The position numbers and the translations under genes were made by a program. From Roseibium sp. TrichSKD4 (GTDB lineage Bacteria; Pseudomonadota; Alphaproteobacteria; Rhizobiales; Stappiaceae): a stretch of 46,272 bases of DNA. Below the pieces are notes generated by a model, which saw only the letters and a list, made by a program, of their open reading frames with translations, did not search any database and was not told where the DNA came from. Position 1 is the first letter of the stretch. Every line of letters begins with the position of its first letter. This document shows positions 8,540-16,499 of the stretch, in pieces. The stretch is taken from assembly GCF_000148725.1 (NCBI RefSeq), contig NZ_GL476322.1, positions 48,910 to 95,181 of the forward strand. Reading direction: 5' to 3'.

Positions 8540-9894
8540 CAGCTTACACCTCGGCTCAAAGCAGACATCATCATCGCCGCACTCAGGAATGATGCCCCAC
8601 CCCCGTTGCCAGTCATATTACCTTCAAATCTGACTGCTTCGATGCCGTTTAATTCGATTTCCTGCACAATGATCGGCTGACCGTTTTTGTCGCATTCGAT
8701 CTGACCATTGTCCGCCACCTTCATGCGCACAAGGACAGCTTCACCTTTGTCATTGGTCTTGAGGGCATATTCGCGAGAAGAGCCGGATACCTGAAGCGTG
8801 TCGAAACCTTCACCACCATCCAACTTTTCATTCCCGGTACGCGAAATCAAAACGTCGTTGCCTTTCCCTCCGTTAAGCGCAACGTTTTTGCCACGCCCGG
8901 ATGATTCAACGATGTCCATGCCTTCACCACCGAACGCTGTGTTATTTTTACCGTGACCGGACGTGACATGATCGTTCCCCGCTCCGCCATCGGCAGTCGT
9001 GAACCAACCATCACCGCCAATGACGTGATCTCTTCCCTCTCCGCCATATGCACCGCTATGAATGAGTGAGCTTCCTCCGATCACAGTGTCATTTCCGCTT
9101 CCCCCGTGTGCACCGGAATGAAACAGTCCAAAACCACCCTTTACATAGTCGTGCCCGTCGCCGCCGATCGCGGCGCTGACAATCAAGCTGTTCCCGCCGA
9201 TGACCGTATCGTTGCCTTTTCCGCCGTTAGAAACCGATGCCAGAAGACCGATCCCCCCAAGGACGCGATCATCGCCGTCACCCCCGTCAGCGACACCAAT
9301 AAGGGATGTACCACCGCCGACTAGGTCGTTGCCATTCCCTCCAAAGACAAGGTTGAACAGGCTAGCCCCGCCGCCCCAAACGGTATCGTTGCCGTCACCA
9401 CCAAATAGAATGTTGCCGACACCGTTCGCTCCGGTAACACGATCATTACCGGCCCCGCCATGCGCAATCAGCGCGCCAAAGCTTCCCTCAATTGTGTCAT
9501 TGCCTCCTCCACCAAATGCAACGCTTAACAGCGAAGACGCAGATATGACGTCGTTGCCATTTGAGCCTATGAAAGCACCAATGGCCGGTGTTGCAACTTG
9601 CCCTGCGCCGCGGTTCGTAGCGAAGTTGACCCAACTGCTGAGAGTGGTCATAGGGTCAATTGTGAACATGCCGCCTTTGGCTATATTCATGAGTTGCGAG
9701 GGCAGAGTTTCCGCGGCTTGAAAGACATTCGATCCAGCAGTCAACAACGTTCCGGCGAGTGCTGAAACCAGACTGCTTTGCCCAGCCATCTGTGCGTTTT
9801 GAGCGAGATGAACAGACGGTCCTCCCAACCCGGCAAAAGCGTTGTTAGCCGGAGCGTTAAACGTTCTCTGCTCGCGGCTCTGCATCTGCCCCAA
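8539..9894 (-). CDS. RTX (hemolysin-type calcium-binding repeat) protein
   Basis: The open frame from TTG 9894 gives 451 residues. About twelve GGxGxD calcium-binding motifs run from residue 128 to 347 with a period of 19-20 residues. Each is followed by a GG-(G/N)-SL-hydrophobic half-repeat, so calcium sites alternate with non-binding turns, unlike the tandem nonapeptides of classical toxins. Residues 370-428 resemble the C-terminal end of RTX export domains. There is no obvious pore-forming hydrophobic domain, so a classical haemolysin is unlikely. The true start is doubtful: a better start (ATG 10002 with GAGGA ribosome site) lies in the same frame but is separated by an amber codon at 9912-9910. 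The protein is probably exported by a type I system encoded elsewhere. Confidence 0.8.
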   Translation of the reverse strand: MGQMQSREQRTFNAPANNAFAGLGGPSVHLAQNAQMAGQSSLVSALAGTLLTAGSNVFQAAETLPSQLMNIAKGGMFTIDPMTTLSSWVNFATNRGAGQVATPAIGAFIGSNGNDVISASSLLSVAFGGGGNDTIEGSFGALIAHGGAGNDRVTGANGVGNILFGGDGNDTVWGGGASLFNLVFGGNGNDLVGGGTSLIGVADGGDGDDRVLGGIGLLASVSNGGKGNDTVIGGNSLIVSAAIGGDGHDYVKGGFGLFHSGAHGGSGNDTVIGGSSLIHSGAYGGEGRDHVIGGDGWFTTADGGAGNDHVTSGHGKNNTAFGGEGMDIVESSGRGKNVALNGGKGNDVLISRTGNEKLDGGEGFDTLQVSGSSREYALKTNDKGEAVLVRMKVADNGQIECDKNGQPIIVQEIELNGIEAVRFEGNMTGNGGGASFLSAAMMMSALSRGVS

Positions 9895-9909
9895 GGCTTG
9901 GTTGAACGA

Positions 9910-10002
9910 CTACTGGGTGGCAGCTCTGTTGCCGACATACTGGCCGTGGCCTGTCCCACAAAAATCCGCAAACCGGTTTGAATATCCGAACGTGTTGGAC
10001 AT
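9910..10002 (-). other. In-frame 5' extension of the RTX gene ending in an amber codon
   Basis: From ATG 10002-10000, preceded by AGAGGATGCGAA with good Shine-Dalgarno spacing, the frame reads MSNTFGYSNRFADFCGTGHG and on for 30 codons to CAG-TAG (TAG at 9912-9910). After the TAG the same frame continues SFNQALGQ directly into the RTX protein. No ribosome site is visible before TTG 9894 or ATG 9885. This is either a nonsense mutation, stop-codon readthrough, or translation restarting downstream. Confidence 0.65.
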
Positions 10003-10112
10003 TTCGCATCCTCTTTCACTTAAACGCAAACTGCCGTCTTTTTGGAGAAAGTGATATTCGCGCGCGCTACCCCACCCGCTACGTAGTGCGGAGCCACAAC
10101 TCTATGACCGAC

Positions 10113-10144
10113 AAGAAAAAAGGCTCGCCTTTCAGCGAGCCTTT
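10113..10144 (-). terminator. Intrinsic terminator (minus strand)
   Basis: A perfect 10-bp stem AAAGGCTCGC (10119-10128) / GCGAGCCTTT (10135-10144) with a 6-nt loop is followed on the minus strand by an uninterrupted T-run and TTTCTTG. No protein gene ends here on the minus strand, so it appears to serve the candidate sRNA. On the plus strand the tract after the stem is poor. Confidence 0.75.
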
Positions 10145-10340
10145 CTGATTGAAACATCTTTAAAAATGGACCGTTGGCACGGTATTTCAAAGACTTGGCC
10201 AAATCTGATTGCCTGGCTGGCTGACCGCTGAGGGAGAGGAGAGGGCGGTTGGCTTGCACGGCAATTTTCGCTTTTGACCCAAGCGTACCTTGTAACAGGG
10301 GACCAGAGGACGCGATTTCCGGTGCCCCGTTGATCAGGCA
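10113..10340 (-). ncRNA. Candidate small RNA, divergent from hemP
   Basis: A minus-strand promoter is visible (TTGACA = plus 10370-10375, 18-bp spacer, TATCAA = plus 10346-10351), giving a start near 10340. A strong intrinsic terminator ends the unit near 10113. There is no convincing reading frame between them. The transcript would hold a stem-loop ACCGC/GCGGT (plus 10224-10228 and 10245-10249) whose loop is CU-rich and contains CUCCUC, complementary to Shine-Dalgarno sequences, as in many alphaproteobacterial regulatory RNAs. A second stem-loop (ACCGT-TGGC-ACGGT, 10170-10183) follows. The first IRO box overlaps the -35, so iron/RirA control is expected. Existence of the RNA is inference. 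Confidence 0.5.
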
Positions 10341-10356
10341 TTGCTTTGATACAAAA

Positions 10357-10377
10357 ACTTGAGTATCAGTGTCAAGT
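10357..10377. promoter_or_regulatory. RirA/IRO box 1 (TGA-N9-TCA)
   Basis: ACTTGA-N9-TCAAGT is a perfect inverted repeat containing TGA-N9-TCA, the iron-responsive operator consensus described for RirA in rhizobia. It overlaps the -35 hexamer (TTGACA, minus) of the candidate sRNA promoter and lies 64 bp before the hemP start region. Confidence 0.7.
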
Positions 10378-10380
10378 ATT

Positions 10381-10399
10381 GTTGAGCAAAAAACTCAAC
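10381..10399. promoter_or_regulatory. RirA/IRO box 2 (TGA-N9-TCA)
   Basis: GTTGAG-N7-CTCAAC is a second perfect inverted repeat containing TGA-N9-TCA, 23 bp centre to centre from box 1, about two helical turns. TTGAGC within it could act as the -35 of hemP. A RirA gene lies 2.3 kb away in the same window. Confidence 0.7.
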
Positions 10400-10434
10400 T
10401 TTAGAGACATTCCAGTTTTCCCAACGCACGGTGT

Positions 10435-10653
10435 GTGAACATGCGCTCAAATATCCGCCAGGACCGGCTCTCCCTATCCTCCGCACTTGGTGTTTCAGCC
10501 AATAGCACGAAACTTCGTCGTCCGGCCTCACAACCGGTCCAGCTGGAAACAAAATCCCTCTTCAAGGGCCAGCGCGAACTCCATATCAATCACAACGACG
10601 AAACGTATCGTTTGAGCATCACGAAACTGGGCAAGCTGATCTTAACAAAGTGA
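10435..10653 (+). CDS. hemP: Hemin uptake protein HemP
   Basis: This small protein (72 residues from GTG 10435, 70 from ATG 10441) ends in SLFKGQRELHINHNDETYRL followed by SITKLGKLILTK. This is the conserved HemP/HmuP domain (LF-G...I-H-G..Y-LR.T..GKLILTK). HemP-type proteins are needed for expression or function of haem/iron uptake in several proteobacteria. Two IRO boxes precede it, so repression by iron-loaded RirA is expected. No haem receptor or hmu ABC genes follow; the gene stands alone, convergent with the cyclase gene. The ribosome site is poor for either start. Confidence 0.85.
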   Translation: MNMRSNIRQDRLSLSSALGVSANSTKLRRPASQPVQLETKSLFKGQRELHINHNDETYRLSITKLGKLILTK

Positions 10654-10703
10654 ACGCTCGGTGCGGCCTGCCTCTGAGGCTGTACCGACATCCTCGCCTG
10701 CCC

Positions 10704-12056
10704 TCACCCTTGCCGGGTAGAGGCGCAAGCGTAGACCGGAATTTCCCGTGAGACCCCACGCAAGTGGAACTCACCCATCAAGTCCAATTTCGCCTTCGTG
10801 GACGCGGTCAGATTTTCGTAAACTGGTTCCGTCAGCAGCAAGGGGCGTTTCAGCTCCTTGCACAGGGCTTCTACCCGGCTTGTTTCATTGACAGCACGAC
10901 CAATCACGGTGAAATCGAGCCGAGATGCACCGCCAATGTTGCCAAAGAAAACCTCGCCCTCATGCAAGGCCACGCCGACTTTCAGCGGATGCCAACCTGT
11001 GATCTGCTTCAGTTCTTCAGGCGGCTTTTCATTAACGGTATCCAGCTCCTGAAGCGCATCTTGTGCCGCCAACAACGCACGCTCTGCGGCATTGGCTTCT
11101 GCGTCTCCTCCTTTTGGAAAGACGGCCAGAACACCATCCCCGATGAATTTCAGGATATCCCCGCCATGCTCCAGAACGGCCTTTGACACAACTTCAAAGT
11201 AAGTGTTCAGGACAGTGGAAACCTCTGGGCCTTCAAGTTTATCGGACAAGGTTGTGAAGCCGCGGAGATCCGACATCCAGACCACAGCGTCAATGGCCTC
11301 GCCATCACCGCGTTTTATCTCTCCATTCAGGACACGTTCACCGGCTATTGGTCCAAGGTATGTATCCACCACATTCCGCGCAATTCTCTGCAGAATATGC
11401 CGCTCAACATGCAGCGCAAAAATGTCCATGATTGTTTTGGTGTCTTCACGGATAGCGTCTGGAAAGCCATCAGGGTGTTTTGAAGCGAAAGTGATGGCAT
11501 TCTTGCGCTCAGTCGCTGTGTAAAGCGGCATGATAGCGTATTCGGTATACCCTTCGTCTGCCAGTTCCAGCATGAGTGGAAAGGCGTTTCTATCTTCCTC
11601 GCGCCGCAAATCTAGTTGCATCATAGGGCCGCCACCCATCACCCGCGCGAGCGGGTTCTTCGTGAAGGCTGGAATTTCCATCGCCCGTGCGTCGGCTGTT
11701 ACTTCATCGCAAATCTCGTCTGTCGAATTCCAGACCCACGAAAACCCTATGATGCGTGGATGAAGTGTTCCGACATGCAGCGATGATCGATCGACAGGAA
11801 TGCCAGCAGCCCGGCAGCGCCACAAAAACTCTTCATACATGAACATCAGGTTGTCGATTTTGACCGCCTCAAACAGCAGCCATTCAGTAATGTCTGAAAG
11901 TGTCTGGGTTTTTGGGGCGCATTCAGCCCCTCTCTTCGTACGATCCATCAAATAAACAAATTGCGCATAGCTGCGAGGGGATGGGTCTATGCTTTTTTGA
12001 TGCATCGTTATTCGCCTGAGCCAAGGATGGAAAGAGACCCAAAAGTGGGGATGCAC
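10704..12056 (-). CDS. Class III adenylate/guanylate cyclase
   Basis: The frame gives 450 residues; Met18 (ATG 12005, 433 residues) is also a plausible start because residues 1-17 look unlike a conserved N-terminus. The C-terminal half is a CHD catalytic domain. VVWMSDLRGFTTLSDKLEG and FIGDGVLAVFP carry the two metal-binding aspartates, and VGVALHEGEVFFGNIGG and the FTVIGRAVNETSRVE block hold substrate and transition-state residues. The N-terminal half is a soluble domain of a kind often found in rhizobial and roseobacterial cyclases. The protein has no membrane segments, so it should be cytoplasmic and produce cAMP (or cGMP). It stands alone, convergent with hemP. Confidence 0.88.
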   Translation of the reverse strand: MHPHFWVSFHPWLRRITMHQKSIDPSPRSYAQFVYLMDRTKRGAECAPKTQTLSDITEWLLFEAVKIDNLMFMYEEFLWRCRAAGIPVDRSSLHVGTLHPRIIGFSWVWNSTDEICDEVTADARAMEIPAFTKNPLARVMGGGPMMQLDLRREEDRNAFPLMLELADEGYTEYAIMPLYTATERKNAITFASKHPDGFPDAIREDTKTIMDIFALHVERHILQRIARNVVDTYLGPIAGERVLNGEIKRGDGEAIDAVVWMSDLRGFTTLSDKLEGPEVSTVLNTYFEVVSKAVLEHGGDILKFIGDGVLAVFPKGGDAEANAAERALLAAQDALQELDTVNEKPPEELKQITGWHPLKVGVALHEGEVFFGNIGGASRLDFTVIGRAVNETSRVEALCKELKRPLLLTEPVYENLTASTKAKLDLMGEFHLRGVSREIPVYACASTRQG

Positions 12057-12302
12057 GATGACATTGCAAGCCAGCGATAAAGAAAACTCAAGACGGGTTT
12101 AAGCGAAGGTGTTCTTTTGAGTAGCACGACCTTGAAATGCCCGGCTTTTAAACGCGCATAAACTGAACTTACAATCATACATTGATTCACCCCTGTTGAA
12201 CCAACAATCGCCATTTTCGCATCCGTTGGGTTGACAGCTAACAAAGCGACTATCTCCCCGGTAGGGTCTGGCCATCTTTATTCATTCCAAGGGCCAATTA
12301 TT

Positions 12303-12587
12303 ATGAGCAGGGATGCCTCAAGCCAGATCTTTTCAAAATATTGCGGCCTTATGGAAGACGAAGGTTATTGCGTCGAATTGGTCATTAGCCGTGGAACCAA
12401 GGATGAAGACTGGACGCTTGAAGTCATCAACACGGCGGGAAAATCGTTTCTTTGGGATGAGACGTTTCCAAGCGAAGATGCGGCCTTCAGCGCTTTTTCA
12501 GAAACCGTGCAGAAAAAGGGAATGTGCCACTTCCACACCTTCGACCTGCCAACCTTCCATGTGTTTGAAAATCACACGATCCACTAA
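12303..12587 (+). CDS. Small conserved-looking hypothetical protein
   Basis: This 94-residue acidic protein starts at ATG 12303, preceded by AAGGG at 12289-12293 with usual spacing; the frame is open further upstream to TTG 12231 but that region reads poorly. The sequence has an alternating pattern suggesting an alpha/beta fold (MEDEGYCVELVISRG, then DWTLEVINTAGKSFLWDE). There is no signal peptide or membrane segment. I do not recognise the family. It is flanked by divergent (cyclase) and convergent (livJ) genes and appears monocistronic. Confidence 0.6.
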   Translation: MSRDASSQIFSKYCGLMEDEGYCVELVISRGTKDEDWTLEVINTAGKSFLWDETFPSEDAAFSAFSETVQKKGMCHFHTFDLPTFHVFENHTIH

Positions 12588-12595
12588 GACCACCC

Positions 12596-12625
12596 AAAAA
12601 AAATACGGCGCCCTGAAGGACGCCG
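12596..12625 (-). terminator. Intrinsic terminator of the liv operon
   Basis: On the minus strand the hairpin CGGCGTCCT/AGGGCGCCG (plus 12606-12625, one mismatch) is followed by eight T residues (plus 12596-12603). It lies 27 bp after the livJ stop and terminates the importer operon. Confidence 0.85.
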
Positions 12626-12652
12626 CATCCAAATCAAACCAATTCAGCTTGA

Positions 12653-13855
12653 TTATTTCATTTCGGTGATGACTTCAAAGCCTTCGCCGCCGACCTTGAA
12701 CAGGGCGTAGGTGCCCGGAACGTCGCCGTTTTCATCGAAGTTATGGTCGCCAGCAGCGCCCTTGTAGTCAATGGCAGTGCCAGCAGCGATCAGCTCCTTG
12801 GCCTTCTTCCATTCACCCGGACGGATTGGCTCACCTTCACCGTTGGAAATGGCGCGCAGGGCAGTTGGAACTGCAGCCTTGTCGCCGCCTGCTTTTTCAA
12901 GAGCAAGCGCCAGCATGAAAGCTGCGTCATAGGATGTGGTTGCGAAGATCGCATCCGGGTCCCCGCCAACAGCCTTGAATGCTTCGTTGAACATATCCAG
13001 CGAGTCAGATTTTTCACCAACCGGAGAAGATGCCACGAAGGTTGTCAGGTTCTCAGCACCGAGCTCCTTGATTGGCGCATCGGACTTCATGCCGTCGCCG
13101 CCGACAAACTTCTCAAAGAAGCCGTTTTCCAGAGCCTGACGGAGCACGGTGAGACCTGTGCCATCGCCGTAGTCAAAGATCACGAGCGTGTCAGCACCAC
13201 CAGAGGCCAAATCCGCCAGGTTCGAACGGTATGAGGCCTTGCCGTCTTCATGAGCTGCGAAACCTGCGATTTCGCCGCCCTTGTCTTCGAACTCAGCCTT
13301 GAATGCGTTGGCAAGTCCGGTGCCGTAGTCATTGTTGATGTAAGCAACAGCGACTTTGCCATAGCCTTGCTCAATCAGCGTCCGAGCCAGAGCACGGCCC
13401 TGATAGTCGTCAGACGGCACTGTGCGGAAAACGGTGTCGTTGTCTGCAATGCCGGTGATTTCCGGGGAGGTGCCAGACGGGGTGACCAGAGTGATGCCGG
13501 CCGGAACAGTGACTGATGCAGATGCTGCCAGAACAGCGCCAGAGCAATGCGGACCAACGACGGCGGAAACGCCCTCGATGTTGACCGCCTTGGTTGCAGC
13601 ATCGGTGCCACCTTGCGGGTTACAGGCACTGTCGCCCACAACGCCTTCCAGCTTTTCGCCGCCCATCAGGCCGCCTTGCTCGTTGACTTGAGAAATGGCG
13701 AGCTGAGCCGAATCGATCATGGCAGGTGCCATGGCCGCGATCGGGCCGGATACGCCGCCGATCAGGCCGATTTTGACGTCAGCTTTTGCCGGAGCGCTGG
13801 CGAGTGCTGTTGCAGTCAAAAGACCCGCAGCCAATGCCAAAAACTTGGTTTTCAT
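12653..13855 (-). CDS. livJ: Branched-chain amino acid-type ABC transporter substrate-binding protein
   Basis: This 400-residue periplasmic type I binding protein is of the LivJ/LivK (Peripla_BP_6) family. The signal peptide (MKTKFLALAAGLLTATALAS) ends at APAKA-DVKIGLIGGVSGP. Family blocks include AISQVNEQGG, VVGPHCSGAVLAASA, TLVTPSGTSPEIT, and a C-terminal EVITEMK. Start ATG 13855 is chosen because GGAGG lies 8 bp upstream; a TTG precedes it directly. It is last in the operon livG-F-H-M-J. The ligand may be leucine/isoleucine/valine or another amino acid or amide; sequence alone does not decide. Confidence 0.9.
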   Translation of the reverse strand: MKTKFLALAAGLLTATALASAPAKADVKIGLIGGVSGPIAAMAPAMIDSAQLAISQVNEQGGLMGGEKLEGVVGDSACNPQGGTDAATKAVNIEGVSAVVGPHCSGAVLAASASVTVPAGITLVTPSGTSPEITGIADNDTVFRTVPSDDYQGRALARTLIEQGYGKVAVAYINNDYGTGLANAFKAEFEDKGGEIAGFAAHEDGKASYRSNLADLASGGADTLVIFDYGDGTGLTVLRQALENGFFEKFVGGDGMKSDAPIKELGAENLTTFVASSPVGEKSDSLDMFNEAFKAVGGDPDAIFATTSYDAAFMLALALEKAGGDKAAVPTALRAISNGEGEPIRPGEWKKAKELIAAGTAIDYKGAAGDHNFDENGDVPGTYALFKVGGEGFEVITEMK

Positions 13856-13918
13856 CAAATTACCTCCACTCTATTTTCCCTGCGATGCCGCAGGTATTTG
13901 CTTAGCCAGTCCTTTTGA

Positions 13919-14893
13919 TCAGGACTTCGCTGAACTTTGTTGTCCTGTCTCGGCCTGGTGTTGTTCACCGCGCAGCGGCTCCGGAAGCAAGCCCTCCGAT
14001 CGGAACCGCAGAACCAATTGCAACAACAGACCAATCAGGAACAGACGAATGTATTTCGCCTTGACCGCATATTCGTGCGGAAGTTGATCAGTTGCAATCT
14101 CTGATACTGACCAAATGATCCAAACTACCGCGGCTCCGAGGATTGCCCCCTTGTTATTGCCCGATCCGCCGAGGATCAGCATGATCCAGACGAGGAACGT
14201 GGCAACCATCGGGTCAATCGCTTCTGGTGTGATGGAGCGATTGAAGTGCGCAAACATTGCACCGGCCAATCCCATGATCGCTGCACCAAAGATAAAGGCT
14301 TCGAGGCGGCGATACTCGATGTCCTTGCCCATGGCGCGTGCGGCCAGTTCATTGTCACGAATAGCCCGCATCATGCGGCCCCATGGCGAATTGAACTGAC
14401 GCTGCACAAGGAAGTAGATCAGTGCAAGCACCAAAATGACAATAGCAAGATAAGCTGCCTGCGATTCAACATAAGGCAGGTCGCCAAAGGGACGCGGGAG
14501 ACCCGTAATCCCGCGAGCACTGTTGGTCAGCGTTTCCTCAGACTTGATCACCAAGCGAATGATCTCCGCCACACCAATCGTTGCAATCGCCAAATAATCA
14601 GACCGAAACCGTAGGCAGATCTTGCCAATCGGCCAGGCGATGGCACCTGCCGCGATCATGGCTGCAACCCATCCAAAGATGAAAGGCAGATCGAAGCCGC
14701 CAATTCTTCCATCAGCAGCTGCGGATGTCAGAATGGCTGAGGTGTATGCTCCAACTGCGAAGAAACCTGCAATGCCTGCGTTGAACAGGCCGGCAAAGCC
14801 CCACTGCACATTCAGGCCCAGCGCGAGAAGCGCGTAAATGCCGATAAAGATGCCCATGAAGAGGGCGTAGTTGACAAGACCGATGAGTTCCAT
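13919..14893 (-). CDS. livM: Branched-chain amino acid-type ABC transporter permease LivM
   Basis: This 324-residue inner-membrane permease has the LivM pattern: about 8-9 hydrophobic segments, the loop RFRSDYLAIATIGVAEI, and AARAMGKDIEYRRLEAFI near residue 190, which is the ATPase-contact region. LVWIMLILGGSGNNKGAILG is the conserved LivM/H signature. It is encoded 17 bp after livH and 63 bp ahead of livJ. Together with LivH it forms the translocation channel. Confidence 0.92.
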   Translation of the reverse strand: MELIGLVNYALFMGIFIGIYALLALGLNVQWGFAGLFNAGIAGFFAVGAYTSAILTSAAADGRIGGFDLPFIFGWVAAMIAAGAIAWPIGKICLRFRSDYLAIATIGVAEIIRLVIKSEETLTNSARGITGLPRPFGDLPYVESQAAYLAIVILVLALIYFLVQRQFNSPWGRMMRAIRDNELAARAMGKDIEYRRLEAFIFGAAIMGLAGAMFAHFNRSITPEAIDPMVATFLVWIMLILGGSGNNKGAILGAAVVWIIWSVSEIATDQLPHEYAVKAKYIRLFLIGLLLQLVLRFRSEGLLPEPLRGEQHQAETGQQSSAKS

Positions 14894-14909
14894 GTCGCTC
14901 CCCTCCCCT

Positions 14910-15782
14910 TTAAAGCACTTTACCGCGCAGCAACCCGGTCGGGCGCACCAGCAACATAATCAGCAGGATGACAAAAGCCATGGCTGCCTTGTATTCGCTT
15001 GGCAGCACAAGAACAGACAATTCTTCTGCAACACCAACAATCAGCCCGCCCAAAACGGCACCTTCGACCCGGCCAACTCCACCCAAAATGGCGGCTGCGA
15101 ACATGGGGAGCAGCATGTGCCAGCCCATCATCGACTTCAGCTCGGTATTGATGCCGAGGAAGACACTAGCGGCGGCACAAAGACCACCGGCGATGACCCA
15201 AGTCAGCATTACAACCACCCGGTTATCAATACCGGACAGAAGGGCGAGATTCGGGTTGTCGGACATGGCGCGCATGGCCTTGCCCCACTTGGACTGCTTC
15301 AGGAACACATAAAGTGCGCCCACAAAAGCCAACATGGCAAGGACAGTGAAGATTTCACGATCACGAATGCGCAAGCCAAAATAGACGTCAGGCCGTGAAA
15401 TGCCGCGAACATAACTCTCAGAATCAACGCCCCAGACAACCTGCACCACGGCCCGCACCATCAGCGCGATTCCGAGCGATGCGATCACCGTGATGATCTT
15501 GGGGCGCTCTCTCAGATGTTCATAAAACACCTTGTCTATGCCAACAGCGATGAACGCTGTTGCGACAACTGCCACTGGTAATGCCACATAAGGCGACACC
15601 CCGACCGCCGTTACAACCGCAAAGGCAATGAACGCCCCCAGAGTTGCCAGATCACCATGGGCCAAATGCGCATACCGCAGAATGGCAAACACCAGCGTGA
15701 TGCCAACGGCGCCCAGCGCATAAATGGATCCGAGGACGATGCCCGGGATCACATAAAAATTCAAAAGTTCCAAAATCCCCAT
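14910..15782 (-). CDS. livH: Branched-chain amino acid-type ABC transporter permease LivH
   Basis: This 290-residue permease with LivH features starts MGILELLNFYVIPGIVLGSIY; the typical LivH start region (GSIYALGAVGITLVFAI) is clear. AMRAMSDNPNLALLSGID is the coupling-helix region, and AAAILGGVGRVEGAVLGGL is the conserved GGxGxxxGAxxGG signature. It is separated from livF by 9 bp and from livM by 17 bp, so the operon is tightly packed. Confidence 0.92.
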   Translation of the reverse strand: MGILELLNFYVIPGIVLGSIYALGAVGITLVFAILRYAHLAHGDLATLGAFIAFAVVTAVGVSPYVALPVAVVATAFIAVGIDKVFYEHLRERPKIITVIASLGIALMVRAVVQVVWGVDSESYVRGISRPDVYFGLRIRDREIFTVLAMLAFVGALYVFLKQSKWGKAMRAMSDNPNLALLSGIDNRVVVMLTWVIAGGLCAAASVFLGINTELKSMMGWHMLLPMFAAAILGGVGRVEGAVLGGLIVGVAEELSVLVLPSEYKAAMAFVILLIMLLVRPTGLLRGKVL

Positions 15783-15791
15783 GACGCTCTC

Positions 15792-16499
15792 TTATCCGCC
15801 CAGGAACATTTCAGCGATTTCACGATCCGCCAGCAAATCGGCACCTGTTCCTTCATGCCGGTTCTGCCCTGCGGCCAATACGTAGCCGCGGTCCGCGAAG
15901 GCGAGCGCCTGCTTGGCATGCTGTTCCACAAGAAGGATGGCAACACCCGTGTCGCGCACATCGCGGCTGATCTGGAAGATCTGTTCCATATATTTCGGTG
16001 ACAGGCCAGCGGTCGGCTCATCCAGAAGCAGAAGCTTCGGATCCAACATCAAGGCCCGACCCATGGCCACCATCTGGCGCTGCCCGCCGGACAAGCTGCC
16101 GGCCATTGTTTTCCGCCGTTCCTTGAGGTCTGGAAAGAGCTCGTAGACACGATCGTAGGCCGCAGACAGGTCACCTTTCTTCAGAAACGCTCCCATCTCG
16201 AGGTTCTCGTGGATCGACATCTCACGAAAGATGTTATCGACCTGCGGCACATAACAAATGCCGCGTTGCACGATCCGGTTCGGCGACCACCCCGTGATGT
16301 CATCACCGTCAAAAACCGTGCGTCCGCCGCGCACGTTCAAAAGTCCGAAGACAGCTTTCATCGCAGTGGATTTTCCCGCCCCGTTCGGGCCGACGATCAC
16401 CACGATTTCCTTGTCCTCGACCGACATGGAAACCGAGTGCAGGATATCCGCATCTCCATATCCGCCGGTTACGTTTTCCATAGACAACAGTGCAGCCAT
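15792..16499 (-). CDS. livF: Branched-chain amino acid-type ABC transporter ATP-binding protein LivF
   Basis: This 235-residue ABC ATPase has Walker A GPNGAGKST, Q-loop CYVPQVDNIFREMS, signature LSGGQRQMVAMGRALM and Walker B LLLLDEPTAGLSP. The order and length fit LivF. ATG 16499 overlaps the livG stop as TGATG; the TTG just before it is less likely. It works with LivG as the heterodimeric motor of the importer. Confidence 0.92.
   Translation of the reverse strand: MAALLSMENVTGGYGDADILHSVSMSVEDKEIVVIVGPNGAGKSTAMKAVFGLLNVRGGRTVFDGDDITGWSPNRIVQRGICYVPQVDNIFREMSIHENLEMGAFLKKGDLSAAYDRVYELFPDLKERRKTMAGSLSGGQRQMVAMGRALMLDPKLLLLDEPTAGLSPKYMEQIFQISRDVRDTGVAILLVEQHAKQALAFADRGYVLAAGQNRHEGTGADLLADREIAEMFLGG

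Noticed and set aside
10020-10259. A 79-codon minus-strand frame as a protein of the hemP-divergent transcript
   Set aside because: It runs through the strong terminator at 10113-10144 and has no ribosome site or conserved look; a non-coding RNA explains the region better.
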